Position numbers and translations under genes: made by a program. From positions 1 to 64,000 of the forward strand of contig NZ_CP011280.1 in assembly GCF_000973085.1 (NCBI RefSeq): a DNA stretch of 64,000 bases, given 5' to 3'. Under the pieces are notes generated by a model, which saw only the letters and a program-made list of their open reading frames with translations, was not told the DNA's origin and searched no databases. Below, one piece after another: positions 35,407 to 44,797 of the stretch. The stretch is from Sneathia vaginalis. GTDB taxonomy: Bacteria > Fusobacteriota > Fusobacteriia > Fusobacteriales > Leptotrichiaceae. The stretch's first letter is position 1, and every line of letters starts with the position of its first letter.

Positions 35407-36315
35407 CTATTCTTGTATGACTACGTTTAGTAATTTTTCTGTTTCTTTATTGACATATAGCTTAGGTTCTGCAGTTACATAAGGTATATCAGAAGGCTTT
35501 TTACCATTTAATATTTCTAATAATATAGAACCAGTTTTTTTACCTAATTCGTAATAATCAACACCATAAGAGAATAATGCACCTTGTTTTACTGATGATG
35601 GTTCAGAAGCTATTAATGGTTTTTTAACTTTATTAGCCTCATCTATTAAGTAAGATATATTAGCAACCATTAGATTATCTGTTGGAATGTATAAAGCATC
35701 AACTCTTTCTAATACATTTTTTGCTACTTGAGGTATTTCACTAGAATTTGTTGCACCTCCACGTACAACGCTAAGTCCTAATTTTTTTGCTTGTTTTTCT
35801 ATTTCATTTACTTGTGATACAGAATTCAATTCAGAGTTTGAATAAAGTACCCCTATTTTCTTTATATTAGGAAAACACTTTACAAGTAGTTTTAATTGTT
35901 TGTCAACACAAACTAATTTATCAGATGTACCAGTTACATTCTTAGCTAATAAGTTGGCATCTTCAGGACTAGATACAGCACTGAATAATACTGGTGTAGT
36001 GTCATTAATATTTTTAAGCGATTGGCTTGATAATGTACCTATACCAATGACAGCGTTTTTACCACTAATTTTAAAGTTTTTAGCTATTAAATCAGCTGTT
36101 GCAAGTTCTCCATTTGCAGTTTTGACCTCTATTTGTATATTTTTTCCCTCTAAAACATCTTTTATACCTTTTTCAACTAGGTCTAGTGATGGATGTGCTA
36201 CAACTTTAGATATTCCAATTTTTATAACACCATTTACTTTAGTATCTTTTTTAGGTTTACCGAGGCACGATAATACTAATAAGGGAAGTAATAGAATAAT
36301 AAATATTTTCTTCAT
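35407..36315 (-). CDS. ABC transporter binding lipoprotein, copy 3
   Basis: A 302-residue PF04392-type binding protein with lipobox LVLSC (Cys17). It contains IGISKVVAHPSLDLVEKGIKD, the ANGELATADLIAKNF segment and the C-terminal GVDYYELGKKTGSILLEILNGKKPSDIPY signature of the family. It is the most similar to the adjacent copy at 36317, clearly by tandem duplication. It lies next to the permease and is expected to deliver ligand to it. Confidence 0.9.
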   Translation of the reverse strand: MKKIFIILLLPLLVLSCLGKPKKDTKVNGVIKIGISKVVAHPSLDLVEKGIKDVLEGKNIQIEVKTANGELATADLIAKNFKISGKNAVIGIGTLSSQSLKNINDTTPVLFSAVSSPEDANLLAKNVTGTSDKLVCVDKQLKLLVKCFPNIKKIGVLYSNSELNSVSQVNEIEKQAKKLGLSVVRGGATNSSEIPQVAKNVLERVDALYIPTDNLMVANISYLIDEANKVKKPLIASEPSSVKQGALFSYGVDYYELGKKTGSILLEILNGKKPSDIPYVTAEPKLYVNKETEKLLNVVIQE

Positions 36316-36316
36316 G

Positions 36317-37210
36317 CTAGTCTCCTATTTTAACGTTTAATAATTTTTCTGTTTCTTTATTTACAAAAAGTCTTGTATTTTTTGCCATTTGCACTGGAAT
36401 ATCACTAGGTTTTTTACCATTTAAAACTTCTAGTAATATATTAGCAGTTTGTTTACCTAATTCATAGTAATCAAGTCCTATTGAAAATAGAGCACCTAAT
36501 TTAACTGATGAACTATCAGAAGCAATTAAAGGTTTTCTTTTTTCATTTGCTTTAGTTATTAGATAAGATATATTAGCAACAACTAAATTATCTATAGGTA
36601 CATATATTGCATCTGCCTTATTAAGCAAATTAGTTGTAACTTGTGGAATCTCAGATGAATTAGTTACCCCCAGTTTTATAACATTTAAATTTAACTTTTT
36701 AGCACTAGTTTCAATATCTTTAATATGTACTAGAGAATTCAATTCTGAAGTTGAATAAATAATACCAATATTTTTTACTTTAGGGAAAGCTTTTTTTAGT
36801 AATTTTAACTCATCATAAGTAGTATCAAGTCTATCACAAATACCAGTAATATTATCACCTTTTAAGTTAGCACTAACAGGATCTGTAACACATGAGAAAA
36901 TTACAGGTGTATCTGTATTTGCACTTTTTAGTGCTTGGCTAGGAAGTGTACCTATACCAATAACAGCAGACATATTGCTCATTTTAAAGCTTTTAGCGAT
37001 TAAATCAGCAGTAGCTATTTCTCCATTAGCACTTTTAACTTCAATTTTAATATTTTTATCTTTTAAACCATCTTTTATTCCTTTTTCAATTTCATTTATT
37101 GATGGATGATCAACAACCTTTGCTATACCTATTGTAATAGCTTTTTCTTGCTTTTTACATGAAGTGAAAAAGAAAGGAATAAGTATTAAAAGATATATTA
37201 GCTTTTTCAT
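36317..37210 (-). CDS. ABC transporter binding lipoprotein, copy 2
   Basis: A 297-residue paralogue of its neighbours with lipobox FFTSC (Cys18) and the same family blocks (AKVVDHPSINEIEKGIKDGL, ANGEIATADLIAKSF, SIGLDYYELGKQTANILLEVLNGKKPSDIP). One base separates it from copy 3. Differences from copy 3 are spread over the ligand cleft, consistent with altered ligand range. Confidence 0.9.
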   Translation of the reverse strand: MKKLIYLLILIPFFFTSCKKQEKAITIGIAKVVDHPSINEIEKGIKDGLKDKNIKIEVKSANGEIATADLIAKSFKMSNMSAVIGIGTLPSQALKSANTDTPVIFSCVTDPVSANLKGDNITGICDRLDTTYDELKLLKKAFPKVKNIGIIYSTSELNSLVHIKDIETSAKKLNLNVIKLGVTNSSEIPQVTTNLLNKADAIYVPIDNLVVANISYLITKANEKRKPLIASDSSSVKLGALFSIGLDYYELGKQTANILLEVLNGKKPSDIPVQMAKNTRLFVNKETEKLLNVKIGD

Positions 37211-37218
37211 TTTTCACC

Positions 37219-38139
37219 TTATTTCAAATCACTAGGTAGAGTTATACCTAATTTTTTAAGAGTATCATTATTAATAGATATATCAGATAGAGGCATAGTA
37301 GCAACAGGTATGCTAGAGACCTTTATGTTTTTAAATAATATATCGTTTGCCATACTACCTGCACGTTGACCTAACTTAAAGTAGTCTATACCTTTAGTTA
37401 TTAAAGCACCAGCTTCAACGTGTGCTTTTTCTGAACCTATAATTATCTTTTTTTGAGCTATTGCTTCATCTGAGATTATAGGTAAAACAGAAGCTATTAA
37501 ATTATCAGTAGGTGTATAAATTGCATCTACTTTGGTTACAAGATATTTAACTGCTTGTGGCACTTCACTTATTTGTGTTACACTTTTTAATTCTAAATTA
37601 AGATTTAGATTTGCACAAGCTTTTTTAAGCAGGTTAACAGTTGCAAGTGAGTTAGCCTCAGATGAATTGTATAATACACCAATAGTCTTAATCTTTTTAT
37701 CTATTTTATTAACCATTGATAGTTGTTCTTGTATATCAACATAATCGCTAACACCTGTAATATTAGGGGCTACAATTCCAGCGTCTTTTGGATTTGTAAC
37801 TGCTGAGAAAATTATGGGGATATTCGTTGTAGCATGCATCGCAGCTTGAGCACTAGGTGTTGCTATTGCATATATTAAATCAACATGTTCTCTTTCAAAT
37901 GAACTTGCAATAATATTTGCTGTGCTTATTTCGCCATTTGCATTTTTTACAATAAAAGTAATGTTTTTGTGATCTTTTTTTAAGCTATCTTTGAACCCTT
38001 GCAACGATCTATCTAATGCAGGGTGTGCTACAAATTGTATTACACCTATTTTTAGTGGTCTATCTGGGTCATTTTTGGCTTTTTTCGCACAGGAAAAAAG
38101 CAGAGCTACAAAAAAGATTGCTAATAAGATCTTTTTCAT
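37219..38139 (-). CDS. ABC transporter binding lipoprotein, copy 1
   Basis: A 306-residue and the most divergent of the three tandem binding proteins: lipobox LLFSC (Cys17), then IGVIQFVAHPALDRSLQGFKD, NANGEISTANIIASSF and GIDYFKLGQRAGSMANDILF. All three share one permease/ATPase pair, a layout that lets one transporter serve several ligands. SD GGAG precedes the start; three bases separate it from the pullulanase gene. Confidence 0.9.
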   Translation of the reverse strand: MKKILLAIFFVALLFSCAKKAKNDPDRPLKIGVIQFVAHPALDRSLQGFKDSLKKDHKNITFIVKNANGEISTANIIASSFEREHVDLIYAIATPSAQAAMHATTNIPIIFSAVTNPKDAGIVAPNITGVSDYVDIQEQLSMVNKIDKKIKTIGVLYNSSEANSLATVNLLKKACANLNLNLELKSVTQISEVPQAVKYLVTKVDAIYTPTDNLIASVLPIISDEAIAQKKIIIGSEKAHVEAGALITKGIDYFKLGQRAGSMANDILFKNIKVSSIPVATMPLSDISINNDTLKKLGITLPSDLK

Positions 38140-38142
38140 AAA

Positions 38143-39978
38143 CTATTTCTCCTTTTTTAAAATCATGAAGTTTAGAGATGTGACATTAATATTTCCATTT
38201 AATATCTTTTTTTCATCGTTAAACTTATAGTTTGAACTAATAATAGCATATTTAGAAGATATATTAAAGACTTTTGTTTTTTTAGATGTATTTGCAAGTA
38301 TTAAATATTCCCCTAATTGGTATGCAATAAAGCTTTTTGAGTATTTCAATAACTTAAAGGCTTTTTTAATTTCTTCATAAGTATTTAGTCTAAATACAGG
38401 AGTGTTTTTCTTAAACTTAATCAAGTCAGAAACATAATTAACGTACTTTTTATTACTCTTCATTCTAGACCAATCAAATTTATTTATCTTATCACTAGAC
38501 TTATATGAATTTTCTACATTATACTTCGTTCTATAAAACTCTTGACCAGAGTGTATAAAACTAATACCTTGTGCTAAAAGTGCAATAGAAGTTGCCATTT
38601 TATGCATTTTTTTAATTTCATTAATTTTGTTTTTATCACTTGAAATACCTAATTGATCAAATAAGGTATAGTCATCATGTGATTCTACATATTGTACTAA
38701 TTGATTTGGACTAGTGTATGAATAAAGACCCAAACCTCCCATAATAGATTTTACTAAACTATCTTTTTTTGACTTCCATGAATTAACGAAGCCTGTAGTA
38801 ATTTGTTCGTATGTTGAACCTTTTAAATCATTTCTAATGTCATCATTGAAGAATGCTACACCAGGCATTTTACCAGCATTAGTTTGGGTAGCCATATCAG
38901 CTTTATCTAAATCAGTATTTAGATGCCAACCTTCACCAAGCATGATAATAGAAGGGTCAATTTCATCTAATTTTTTACGTATTTCATTCATTGTTGTAAC
39001 ATCAAGTATACCCATTAAATCAAATCTAAATCCATCAAGTTTGTATTCATTTGCCCAGTATACAACACTATCAACTATATATTTTCTAATCATTAAGTGA
39101 TCACTTGCAACATCATTACCGCAACCAGAACCATTAGAAAAGTTACAAAATTCATCTTTTCTAAATCCATAATCTGGTACAAGTTTTTCAAAACTATGTT
39201 GCATTGCATCATAAACGTGGTTGTAAACAACATCCATAATTACACGTATACCATTATCGTGTAAAGTCTTTATTAATTTTTTAAGTTCCTTTATACGTAC
39301 AGTAGGCTTTGTAGGATCAGTTGCAAAAGCACCTTCTACAACATTGTAATTTACAGGATCGTATCCCCAGTTATACTTATCAAAAGGGTGAAGTTCGTCT
39401 ACTGAGTCACAACTAAAGTTGTATATAGGCATCATTTGTACGTGTGTAATACCTAGAGACTTTAAATATTTAATAGCCTTATTCTCACAAAGACCTAGAA
39501 ACTTACCTTTGTTTTTGAATTTTGCATTAGGATCAACAGTAAAATCTCTAATACTTAGTTCGTAAATAACGGCATCAACAGGATTAGTAAAAGGAGCTAA
39601 TCTTGTAAATTTTTTAGGATTAGTCTTTAATAAGTTTACAACTACACCTTTTTTACCATTTACTGTAGTAGCTTTTACATATGGATCAACAGCTTCATTA
39701 ACTAAATTATCAAATTTAATTTGGTAATTATACACAAAACCATCTAAATTTCCCTTTATTGTTATACTAAACACACCCTCATTATCTTTTTCCATAGGAT
39801 GCAGTATAGTTTGACCATTGTCTAGGTACTCAATTAAATTCATTTCTGTTGCTGTTGGTGCCCAAGCATTGAAAGTAGTCTTACTGTTTGTGTAGATAGG
39901 ACCTAGTTCTTTTGAAGTATAAAAGAGTTTATCTATCGCATAAGTTCTAAGGTTGTAATCTATTCTTTTCGTATTCAT
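38143..39978 (-). CDS. pulA: Type I pullulanase (alpha-1,6-glucan debranching)
   Basis: A 611-residue GH13 enzyme: N-terminal CBM48-like domain (FNAWAPTATEMNLIEY near 38), the type I pullulanase signature YNWGYDP near 203, then the barrel with nucleophile Asp in GFRFDLMGIL, acid/base Glu in IMLGEGWHL and the third Asp in ESHDDYTLFD. No signal peptide, so it acts in the cytoplasm, probably on imported maltodextrin or glycogen. SD AAGGAT precedes ATG 39978. Confidence 0.93.
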   Translation of the reverse strand: MNTKRIDYNLRTYAIDKLFYTSKELGPIYTNSKTTFNAWAPTATEMNLIEYLDNGQTILHPMEKDNEGVFSITIKGNLDGFVYNYQIKFDNLVNEAVDPYVKATTVNGKKGVVVNLLKTNPKKFTRLAPFTNPVDAVIYELSIRDFTVDPNAKFKNKGKFLGLCENKAIKYLKSLGITHVQMMPIYNFSCDSVDELHPFDKYNWGYDPVNYNVVEGAFATDPTKPTVRIKELKKLIKTLHDNGIRVIMDVVYNHVYDAMQHSFEKLVPDYGFRKDEFCNFSNGSGCGNDVASDHLMIRKYIVDSVVYWANEYKLDGFRFDLMGILDVTTMNEIRKKLDEIDPSIIMLGEGWHLNTDLDKADMATQTNAGKMPGVAFFNDDIRNDLKGSTYEQITTGFVNSWKSKKDSLVKSIMGGLGLYSYTSPNQLVQYVESHDDYTLFDQLGISSDKNKINEIKKMHKMATSIALLAQGISFIHSGQEFYRTKYNVENSYKSSDKINKFDWSRMKSNKKYVNYVSDLIKFKKNTPVFRLNTYEEIKKAFKLLKYSKSFIAYQLGEYLILANTSKKTKVFNISSKYAIISSNYKFNDEKKILNGNINVTSLNFMILKKEK

Positions 39979-39992
39979 ACGTTATCCTTTCA

Positions 39993-40481
39993 TTAATGTA
40001 TATATTTATTTAATATTTCTAGCCAATTATCTATTCTTTCTTCTGTTTTTTCTGCTTCATTCATGTGGTCTATAGGAAGAGCTATAAACTTGTTGTCTAT
40101 AATCGCAAGTGAAGCAACGAAGTCATAACCATCTGTTGGCACCATTCCAACAATATTTGCACCATTTTTCTTACACTTATCATATAGCAATCTCATTGCG
40201 TCTATAAACGTATCTGCAAATGCAACACAGTCTCCTGTACCTAATAAAGCAACGGGTTTACCGTTAAATTTAGGTAAGTCATCAATTACAGCCATCCAAT
40301 CATCTTGTAAGTCTCCAAGACCCCAAGTTGAAGAACAGAAAATTAAAAAATCAAAATCGTTCATATTATCTATACCATTTGCGACATCAAACATTTGTGC
40401 ACCATCAATTTTATCGCATAATATTTGTGCAACTTCTTCAGTTACACCAGTTGTTGTCCCATAAAAAATTCCAACAGACAT
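39993..40481 (-). CDS. fldA: Flavodoxin
   Basis: A 162-residue flavodoxin. The FMN phosphate loop is YGTTTGVTEEV (about 7-17), CSSTWGLGDLQDDW near 49 forms the first isoalloxazine loop, and GTGDCVAFADTFIDAM near 81 the second, with an acidic surface. A low-potential electron carrier for SAM-radical or pyruvate enzymes. Nine bases follow recJ. Confidence 0.92.
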   Translation of the reverse strand: MSVGIFYGTTTGVTEEVAQILCDKIDGAQMFDVANGIDNMNDFDFLIFCSSTWGLGDLQDDWMAVIDDLPKFNGKPVALLGTGDCVAFADTFIDAMRLLYDKCKKNGANIVGMVPTDGYDFVASLAIIDNKFIALPIDHMNEAEKTEERIDNWLEILNKYIH

Positions 40482-40490
40482 TTTCCCTCC

Positions 40491-43070
40491 TTATATTATC
40501 TCATAAATACTATCATCTGACAGTATAATCTCATTGTTATTTATTTTATCTACAAATTTCTTTTTTTCCTTTAGTGGAAGAAATTTTGTATATATATTTT
40601 CCATACCATATTTTTTAATATTTTCATTATTAAGTTCTAGCACATTTTTAGGTAAAATAACCTCATTTTTAACAGACATAAAGTTATCTTTTTCTGAAAT
40701 ACTATCGTCTAAGAGTATTATCTTTTTAAAATTAGTTAAGTCTACTTTTTCTTTATACGTATTCTTATCTAATATTAAATATGGACTTTTTTCTTTAGAC
40801 ATATAGAATACAAGTCTTTTATCATTCAAGATATCTTTATCACTACTTAAAATTTGAGTTTTAAAACCTTTAACCATGTTATACATACAAAAAGTAAGTA
40901 ATATATTGTGACTTATAGGGCCAGTGATATTTTTTTTAGATAAAAGTATATTCATATTTTCCTTATACAAACAAGATAAGGCTTTCTTTGTTGTTGAGTC
41001 ATATTCTAGTGGGCCTATTATATTAGATTTAATATAGTTAAAAATATTTTTGTCATTCTTCTTATACGTACTTATTCCATAGTCCCTGTAGATAATAATC
41101 CCAACGTTATTAACCCCATCATATACATTGGTGCTTTCAACTTTAACTTTGAAGTTAAAAGCGTAAAATGTGTGAAGGCAAGTTAAAAGTCTTGAAATAT
41201 TTTCATCTAATTTACCTACGATTCTTGTATTAGATAATACAACACGATTACTTGTATATTCAATATTTAACATACTATCTTTTTCAAGATAAATATATGA
41301 ATAGAATACAGATTTCATAGGGAAACTTGTTTCAAATAAAGATTTTAAAAATGTAAATTTATCACTAGATTTAAGTGTAGATTCTTTCATATCATCTATT
41401 AAAACTTTAGTATAGAACTTTCCTTTAAATAGATTAATATTTATCTTAAAAACGATATCATAAAATATACTAGAATTCATTTCATTAATTTTATCACCTT
41501 TAGAAAACCATATAGCTCCTTTTGTAGCAAATCCTTTTTTTGAGAAGTCAAAACTTAGGTGTGACTTATCTTGCCCTATTAACTTTGCGTTTTCTACAAT
41601 AACATTTTTAGTTAAAAATGTTGGTGTAGGATTACCAAATCCAAAAGGTTTAAGTAATTCTAAGGTTTTAAAGAATTCATATGAAATTTTTTGTATAGGT
41701 AAGACCTTATCTATATCTATTACCTTATAGAAATCTTCTTCTTTAAGTGTTTTTTTAGCGTATTCATTAATTTTTTCTCTAAATTTTTGTATATTTTGTA
41801 TTTCTATTGTAAAACCTGCAGCACCAGTATGCCCACCATATCTTACAAGTAAGTCTCCACAATATTGTAGTGCCTTTGTTATATCAAAATTAGGTATACT
41901 ACGACAAGATGCAACAGCGATATTTTCATCACTTTTTTCTTCTAATATTATGCAAGGCTTGTAATACATATCTACTAATTTTGCTGCAACTATGCCTATT
42001 ACACCATGATGGTATTTAGGGCTTGAACTAATTAATACATAGTCAGTTTGTGAATACTTTTCTATTTCTTCTTTTGCTAAATCGAAGATGCTATTTTGTA
42101 TTTCTTTTCTTTCTTTGTTTTTAAGTAGTAATTCGTCTATTATAGTGCTAATTTCTCTTTCGTTGTCAGAAATTAAAAGATATACTACAAGTTTTGCATC
42201 TTGTAATCTACCAGCTGCATTAAATATTGGGGATATTGTAAATCCTACATCACCTGAAGAATATTCATCAAGCTTATCAGGAAAGACTTTTTTTAGGAGC
42301 ATTTTAAGTCCTAGATTTTGTGTGTTTTTTAGTCTTTCAAGACCGTATTTAACAATTATCCTATTTTCTTTAATTAATGGAACAACATCTGCAATAGTAC
42401 CAAGACAAACCAAATCTATATATGAGAAAGCTTCTTCATATATACCTTTTCTTTTAAATAGTGCAAGTACTACCATAAATGCTGTACCAACACCTGCTAG
42501 TTCTCTAAAAGGGTATTTATTTTCAAGCCTTTTAGGGTTTATAACAGCATATGCATTAGGTACAACTGGATCTAGTAAGTTATGATGGTCTGTAATTATC
42601 ACACTAAGACCTATAGAATTAGCATAGTTAATTTCCTTGTATGATGTAATACCACAGTCAACTGTTATTACAAGATCTGTACCATTAGCTTTTATTTGAT
42701 CTAATGCTTGATTATTAAGTCCATATCCTTCGTCTCTTATTGGAATGTAGAAGTCAAGATTTTTAGCACCTAGCTTTTTAAAGGCTAAGTATAGAATAGA
42801 CGTGGAAGTAATACCGTCCACGTCATAATCACCATATATACAAATCTTTTCATTATTATCTATAGCTTTTAATATTCTATCCACAGCTTTATCTAGATCT
42901 ACTAATAGACTAGGTGAGCTTAGGGCCTTAATATCTGGGTGTATAAAATTAATAATGTCTTCTTTTTTTGTAATTCCTCTAGAAGCAAGGATATTTAAAA
43001 CATCTTTATCGATGTTAAGAGTAGATATACGAGATACCTTTTCTCTTAAATTCCATTTAGTGTTTTGCAT
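40491..43070 (-). CDS. recJ: Single-stranded-DNA exonuclease RecJ, long form
   Basis: An 859-residue RecJ. The DHH phosphoesterase core has YGDYDVDGITST (79-90), VDCG (137-140) and DHH (161-163); the DHHA1 domain has GGHTGAAGF near 415. The 5'-3' exonuclease acts in RecFOR repair. The protein is about 290 residues longer than E. coli RecJ; the extra C-terminal part (after about 570) has no motif I recognise, although some Firmicute RecJ proteins are also extended. Confidence 0.93.
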   Translation of the reverse strand: MQNTKWNLREKVSRISTLNIDKDVLNILASRGITKKEDIINFIHPDIKALSSPSLLVDLDKAVDRILKAIDNNEKICIYGDYDVDGITSTSILYLAFKKLGAKNLDFYIPIRDEGYGLNNQALDQIKANGTDLVITVDCGITSYKEINYANSIGLSVIITDHHNLLDPVVPNAYAVINPKRLENKYPFRELAGVGTAFMVVLALFKRKGIYEEAFSYIDLVCLGTIADVVPLIKENRIIVKYGLERLKNTQNLGLKMLLKKVFPDKLDEYSSGDVGFTISPIFNAAGRLQDAKLVVYLLISDNEREISTIIDELLLKNKERKEIQNSIFDLAKEEIEKYSQTDYVLISSSPKYHHGVIGIVAAKLVDMYYKPCIILEEKSDENIAVASCRSIPNFDITKALQYCGDLLVRYGGHTGAAGFTIEIQNIQKFREKINEYAKKTLKEEDFYKVIDIDKVLPIQKISYEFFKTLELLKPFGFGNPTPTFLTKNVIVENAKLIGQDKSHLSFDFSKKGFATKGAIWFSKGDKINEMNSSIFYDIVFKININLFKGKFYTKVLIDDMKESTLKSSDKFTFLKSLFETSFPMKSVFYSYIYLEKDSMLNIEYTSNRVVLSNTRIVGKLDENISRLLTCLHTFYAFNFKVKVESTNVYDGVNNVGIIIYRDYGISTYKKNDKNIFNYIKSNIIGPLEYDSTTKKALSCLYKENMNILLSKKNITGPISHNILLTFCMYNMVKGFKTQILSSDKDILNDKRLVFYMSKEKSPYLILDKNTYKEKVDLTNFKKIILLDDSISEKDNFMSVKNEVILPKNVLELNNENIKKYGMENIYTKFLPLKEKKKFVDKINNNEIILSDDSIYEII

Positions 43071-43071
43071 A

Positions 43072-43593
43072 CTATTTTATAATTCCTCTCACTTCAATTG
43101 GATATATTGGAATAGAAAGATTTTTATCCGCTAAACTTGTAACGTTATTTAATAGAATATTTATAGTAAAATCTTCTAGATAGTATTCTTGGTTAAACCA
43201 TGTAGAAATACCATTAAATTTAGAATCTGTTATTCCTAAATCAGCAATTCTTTCTTTAATAATTCCGTTTATAGGATCTGCATATCCCTTAACAAATAAA
43301 TCTTTAAGATTTACTTTTTCTCCTGTTTTGCTGTCAAAAGTTAAACCATAATACTTGTCCTTAGAAGTGATTAAAAAGCTTTTAAAATAGTCATTATTAG
43401 CTTTAACTTGTAAATTACCATTAACTTCTTTTGCTTTTTTTTCAACTTCTTCCCATATCTTCTTATTAACAGCATTAGTATTTTTATCAAACGCTTCTTG
43501 TGAAACTGTATTTGAAAGATAGAATTCACGCAATGTAAAAGAGAAAGTATTAAGTGCTATTAACATACTTACACCTATTAGAATCTTTTTCAT
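43072..43593 (-). CDS. Secreted DUF3298/RsiV-like domain protein
   Basis: A 173-residue protein with signal peptide (about 1-18). The segment YGLTFDSKTGEKVNLKDLFVKGY and the later FNQEYYLEDFTINILLNN are typical of the DUF3298 domain found in RsiV and PdaC, which binds or modifies cell-wall material. No catalytic domain is attached. It lies one base from nagB upstream and recJ downstream in the operon. Confidence 0.75.
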   Translation of the reverse strand: MKKILIGVSMLIALNTFSFTLREFYLSNTVSQEAFDKNTNAVNKKIWEEVEKKAKEVNGNLQVKANNDYFKSFLITSKDKYYGLTFDSKTGEKVNLKDLFVKGYADPINGIIKERIADLGITDSKFNGISTWFNQEYYLEDFTINILLNNVTSLADKNLSIPIYPIEVRGIIK

Positions 43594-44424
43594 CTAATTT
43601 CCTCCTAATATTAATTTTTTTAGATTTTCCAAATTTAAATTTTTTGCTTCAATGTCTTTGAAATATTTGTATGTTTTAAGTCTTAAGTCTAGTGCAGCAT
43701 CTTCATCTATTACAAGTATAGCTTTTTTATGCATTTGCAACATTGAAACTGTCCACATATGATTAACACCCATTTCAATAGCATGTCTTACAGCCAGTGA
43801 TTTTTTGTAACCATTAGCCATTATCATTACTTCTTCACTGTCCATTATTGTACCAACTCCGACTGTTAGTGCTAAAGTTGGAACTTTAGATATATCATTA
43901 TCGAAGAATCTTGAATTAGCTAGAATAGTATCTTGTGTTAATTCTTTATCTCTAGTTCTTGAAGCAAGAGAAGAACCTGGTTCATTAAATGCAATATGAC
44001 CATCTTCACCTACACCGCCTAAGAAGAAGTTAATTCCACCATAGCTTTTCATCTTGTTTTCATATCTTAAACATTCTTTATCAGGATCACTTGCAAGTCC
44101 ATCAAGTATATTGATATTTTCTTTTTTTATGTCGATGTGATTAAAGAAATTTTCGAACATAAAATAGTGATAACTTTGCTTGTGACTAGGACTTAATCCA
44201 ACGTATTCGTCCATATTGAAAGTTACAACGTTCTTGAATGAAACTAATCCTTCTTTGTACAAGTTTATTAGTTCCCTATATGTAACAAGTGGTGTAGAAC
44301 CAGTTGGCAATCCTAATACGAAAGGTCTTTGTTCAGTAGGTTTAAATTCATTAATACGCTTTGCAATTAGGTATGCACTCCATTTTCCAATTTCTTCTTT
44401 GTCTTTTAATATTATTACTCTCAT
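43594..44424 (-). CDS. nagB: Glucosamine-6-phosphate deaminase
   Basis: A 276-residue enzyme converting glucosamine-6-phosphate to fructose-6-phosphate and ammonia. Catalytic residues align in number with E. coli NagB: Asp72 in FNMDEYVGL, Asp141 and His143 in [17 protein letters not shown] 44424 is chosen; a GTG at 44436 is in frame but lies within the SD AAGGTGG. First gene of the ten-gene run down to 33508. Confidence 0.96.
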   Translation of the reverse strand: MRVIILKDKEEIGKWSAYLIAKRINEFKPTEQRPFVLGLPTGSTPLVTYRELINLYKEGLVSFKNVVTFNMDEYVGLSPSHKQSYHYFMFENFFNHIDIKKENINILDGLASDPDKECLRYENKMKSYGGINFFLGGVGEDGHIAFNEPGSSLASRTRDKELTQDTILANSRFFDNDISKVPTLALTVGVGTIMDSEEVMIMANGYKKSLAVRHAIEMGVNHMWTVSMLQMHKKAILVIDEDAALDLRLKTYKYFKDIEAKNLNLENLKKLILGGN

Positions 44425-44446
44425 ATTTATACCCACCTTTCTCCTT

Positions 44447-44452
44447 ATTATA
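44447..44452 (-). promoter_or_regulatory. -10 of the nagB operon
   Basis: TATAAT on the minus strand, 23 bases before the nagB start and just ahead of AAGGAG. The upstream sequence is T-rich with no good -35, so activation or UP-element help may be needed. Confidence 0.55.
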
Positions 44453-44507
44453 CAAAAAAAATGAAAAAAAGTACAGAAAATGAGCTAAAAAAAGCAAAAA
44501 AGTTTAA

Positions 44508-44680
44508 TTAATTCCAAGTATAGTTCATATTAAATTCTGTTTTAACAGTTGAGAAATTTTTAAAGCTAATTTTACCACCAAAGCTTAAACCTGTATCCTT
44601 AACTTTAACTTCTGTTTCAATGAAAGTTTCTGGTTTTGCAGAGAGTAATATGACTTTCTGTTGCAGCCTTTTATCATTAA
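44508..44680 (-). pseudogene. Decayed remnant of the surface-protein family
   Basis: Read on the minus strand, about 44 codons give AKPETFIETEVKVKDTGLSF, GGKISFKNF and VKTEFNMNYTWN before a stop at 44508. The first part matches residues about 30-55 of the protein at 58690 and the last part its extreme C-terminus, so almost the whole middle has been deleted. Upstream, in another frame, ATESHIT resembles that protein's mature N-terminus, showing a frameshift too. No start codon or signal peptide survives. Confidence 0.8.
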
Positions 44681-44751
44681 TATACTATATCTTAATCATA
44701 TACGGATGAAATGAAAGATGTTTTTAGAGATGATAAAGAAAATTTTTTAAC

Positions 44752-44785
44752 AAAAAAAAGAAGTGAGACTATTTCTAATCTCACT
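44752..44785 (-). terminator. Terminator of surface gene 44798-46969
   Basis: On the minus strand AGTGAGA - loop - TCTCACT (44762-44785) followed by a T run (As at 44752-44759). Confidence 0.8.
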
Positions 44786-44797
44786 AATTTAAGGGGG

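Noticed and set aside
42880-42890. TTATCCACA-like sequences in 35 kb and 42 kb regions as DnaA boxes/origin
   Set aside because: Isolated occurrences inside coding sequence without clustering or an unwinding element.
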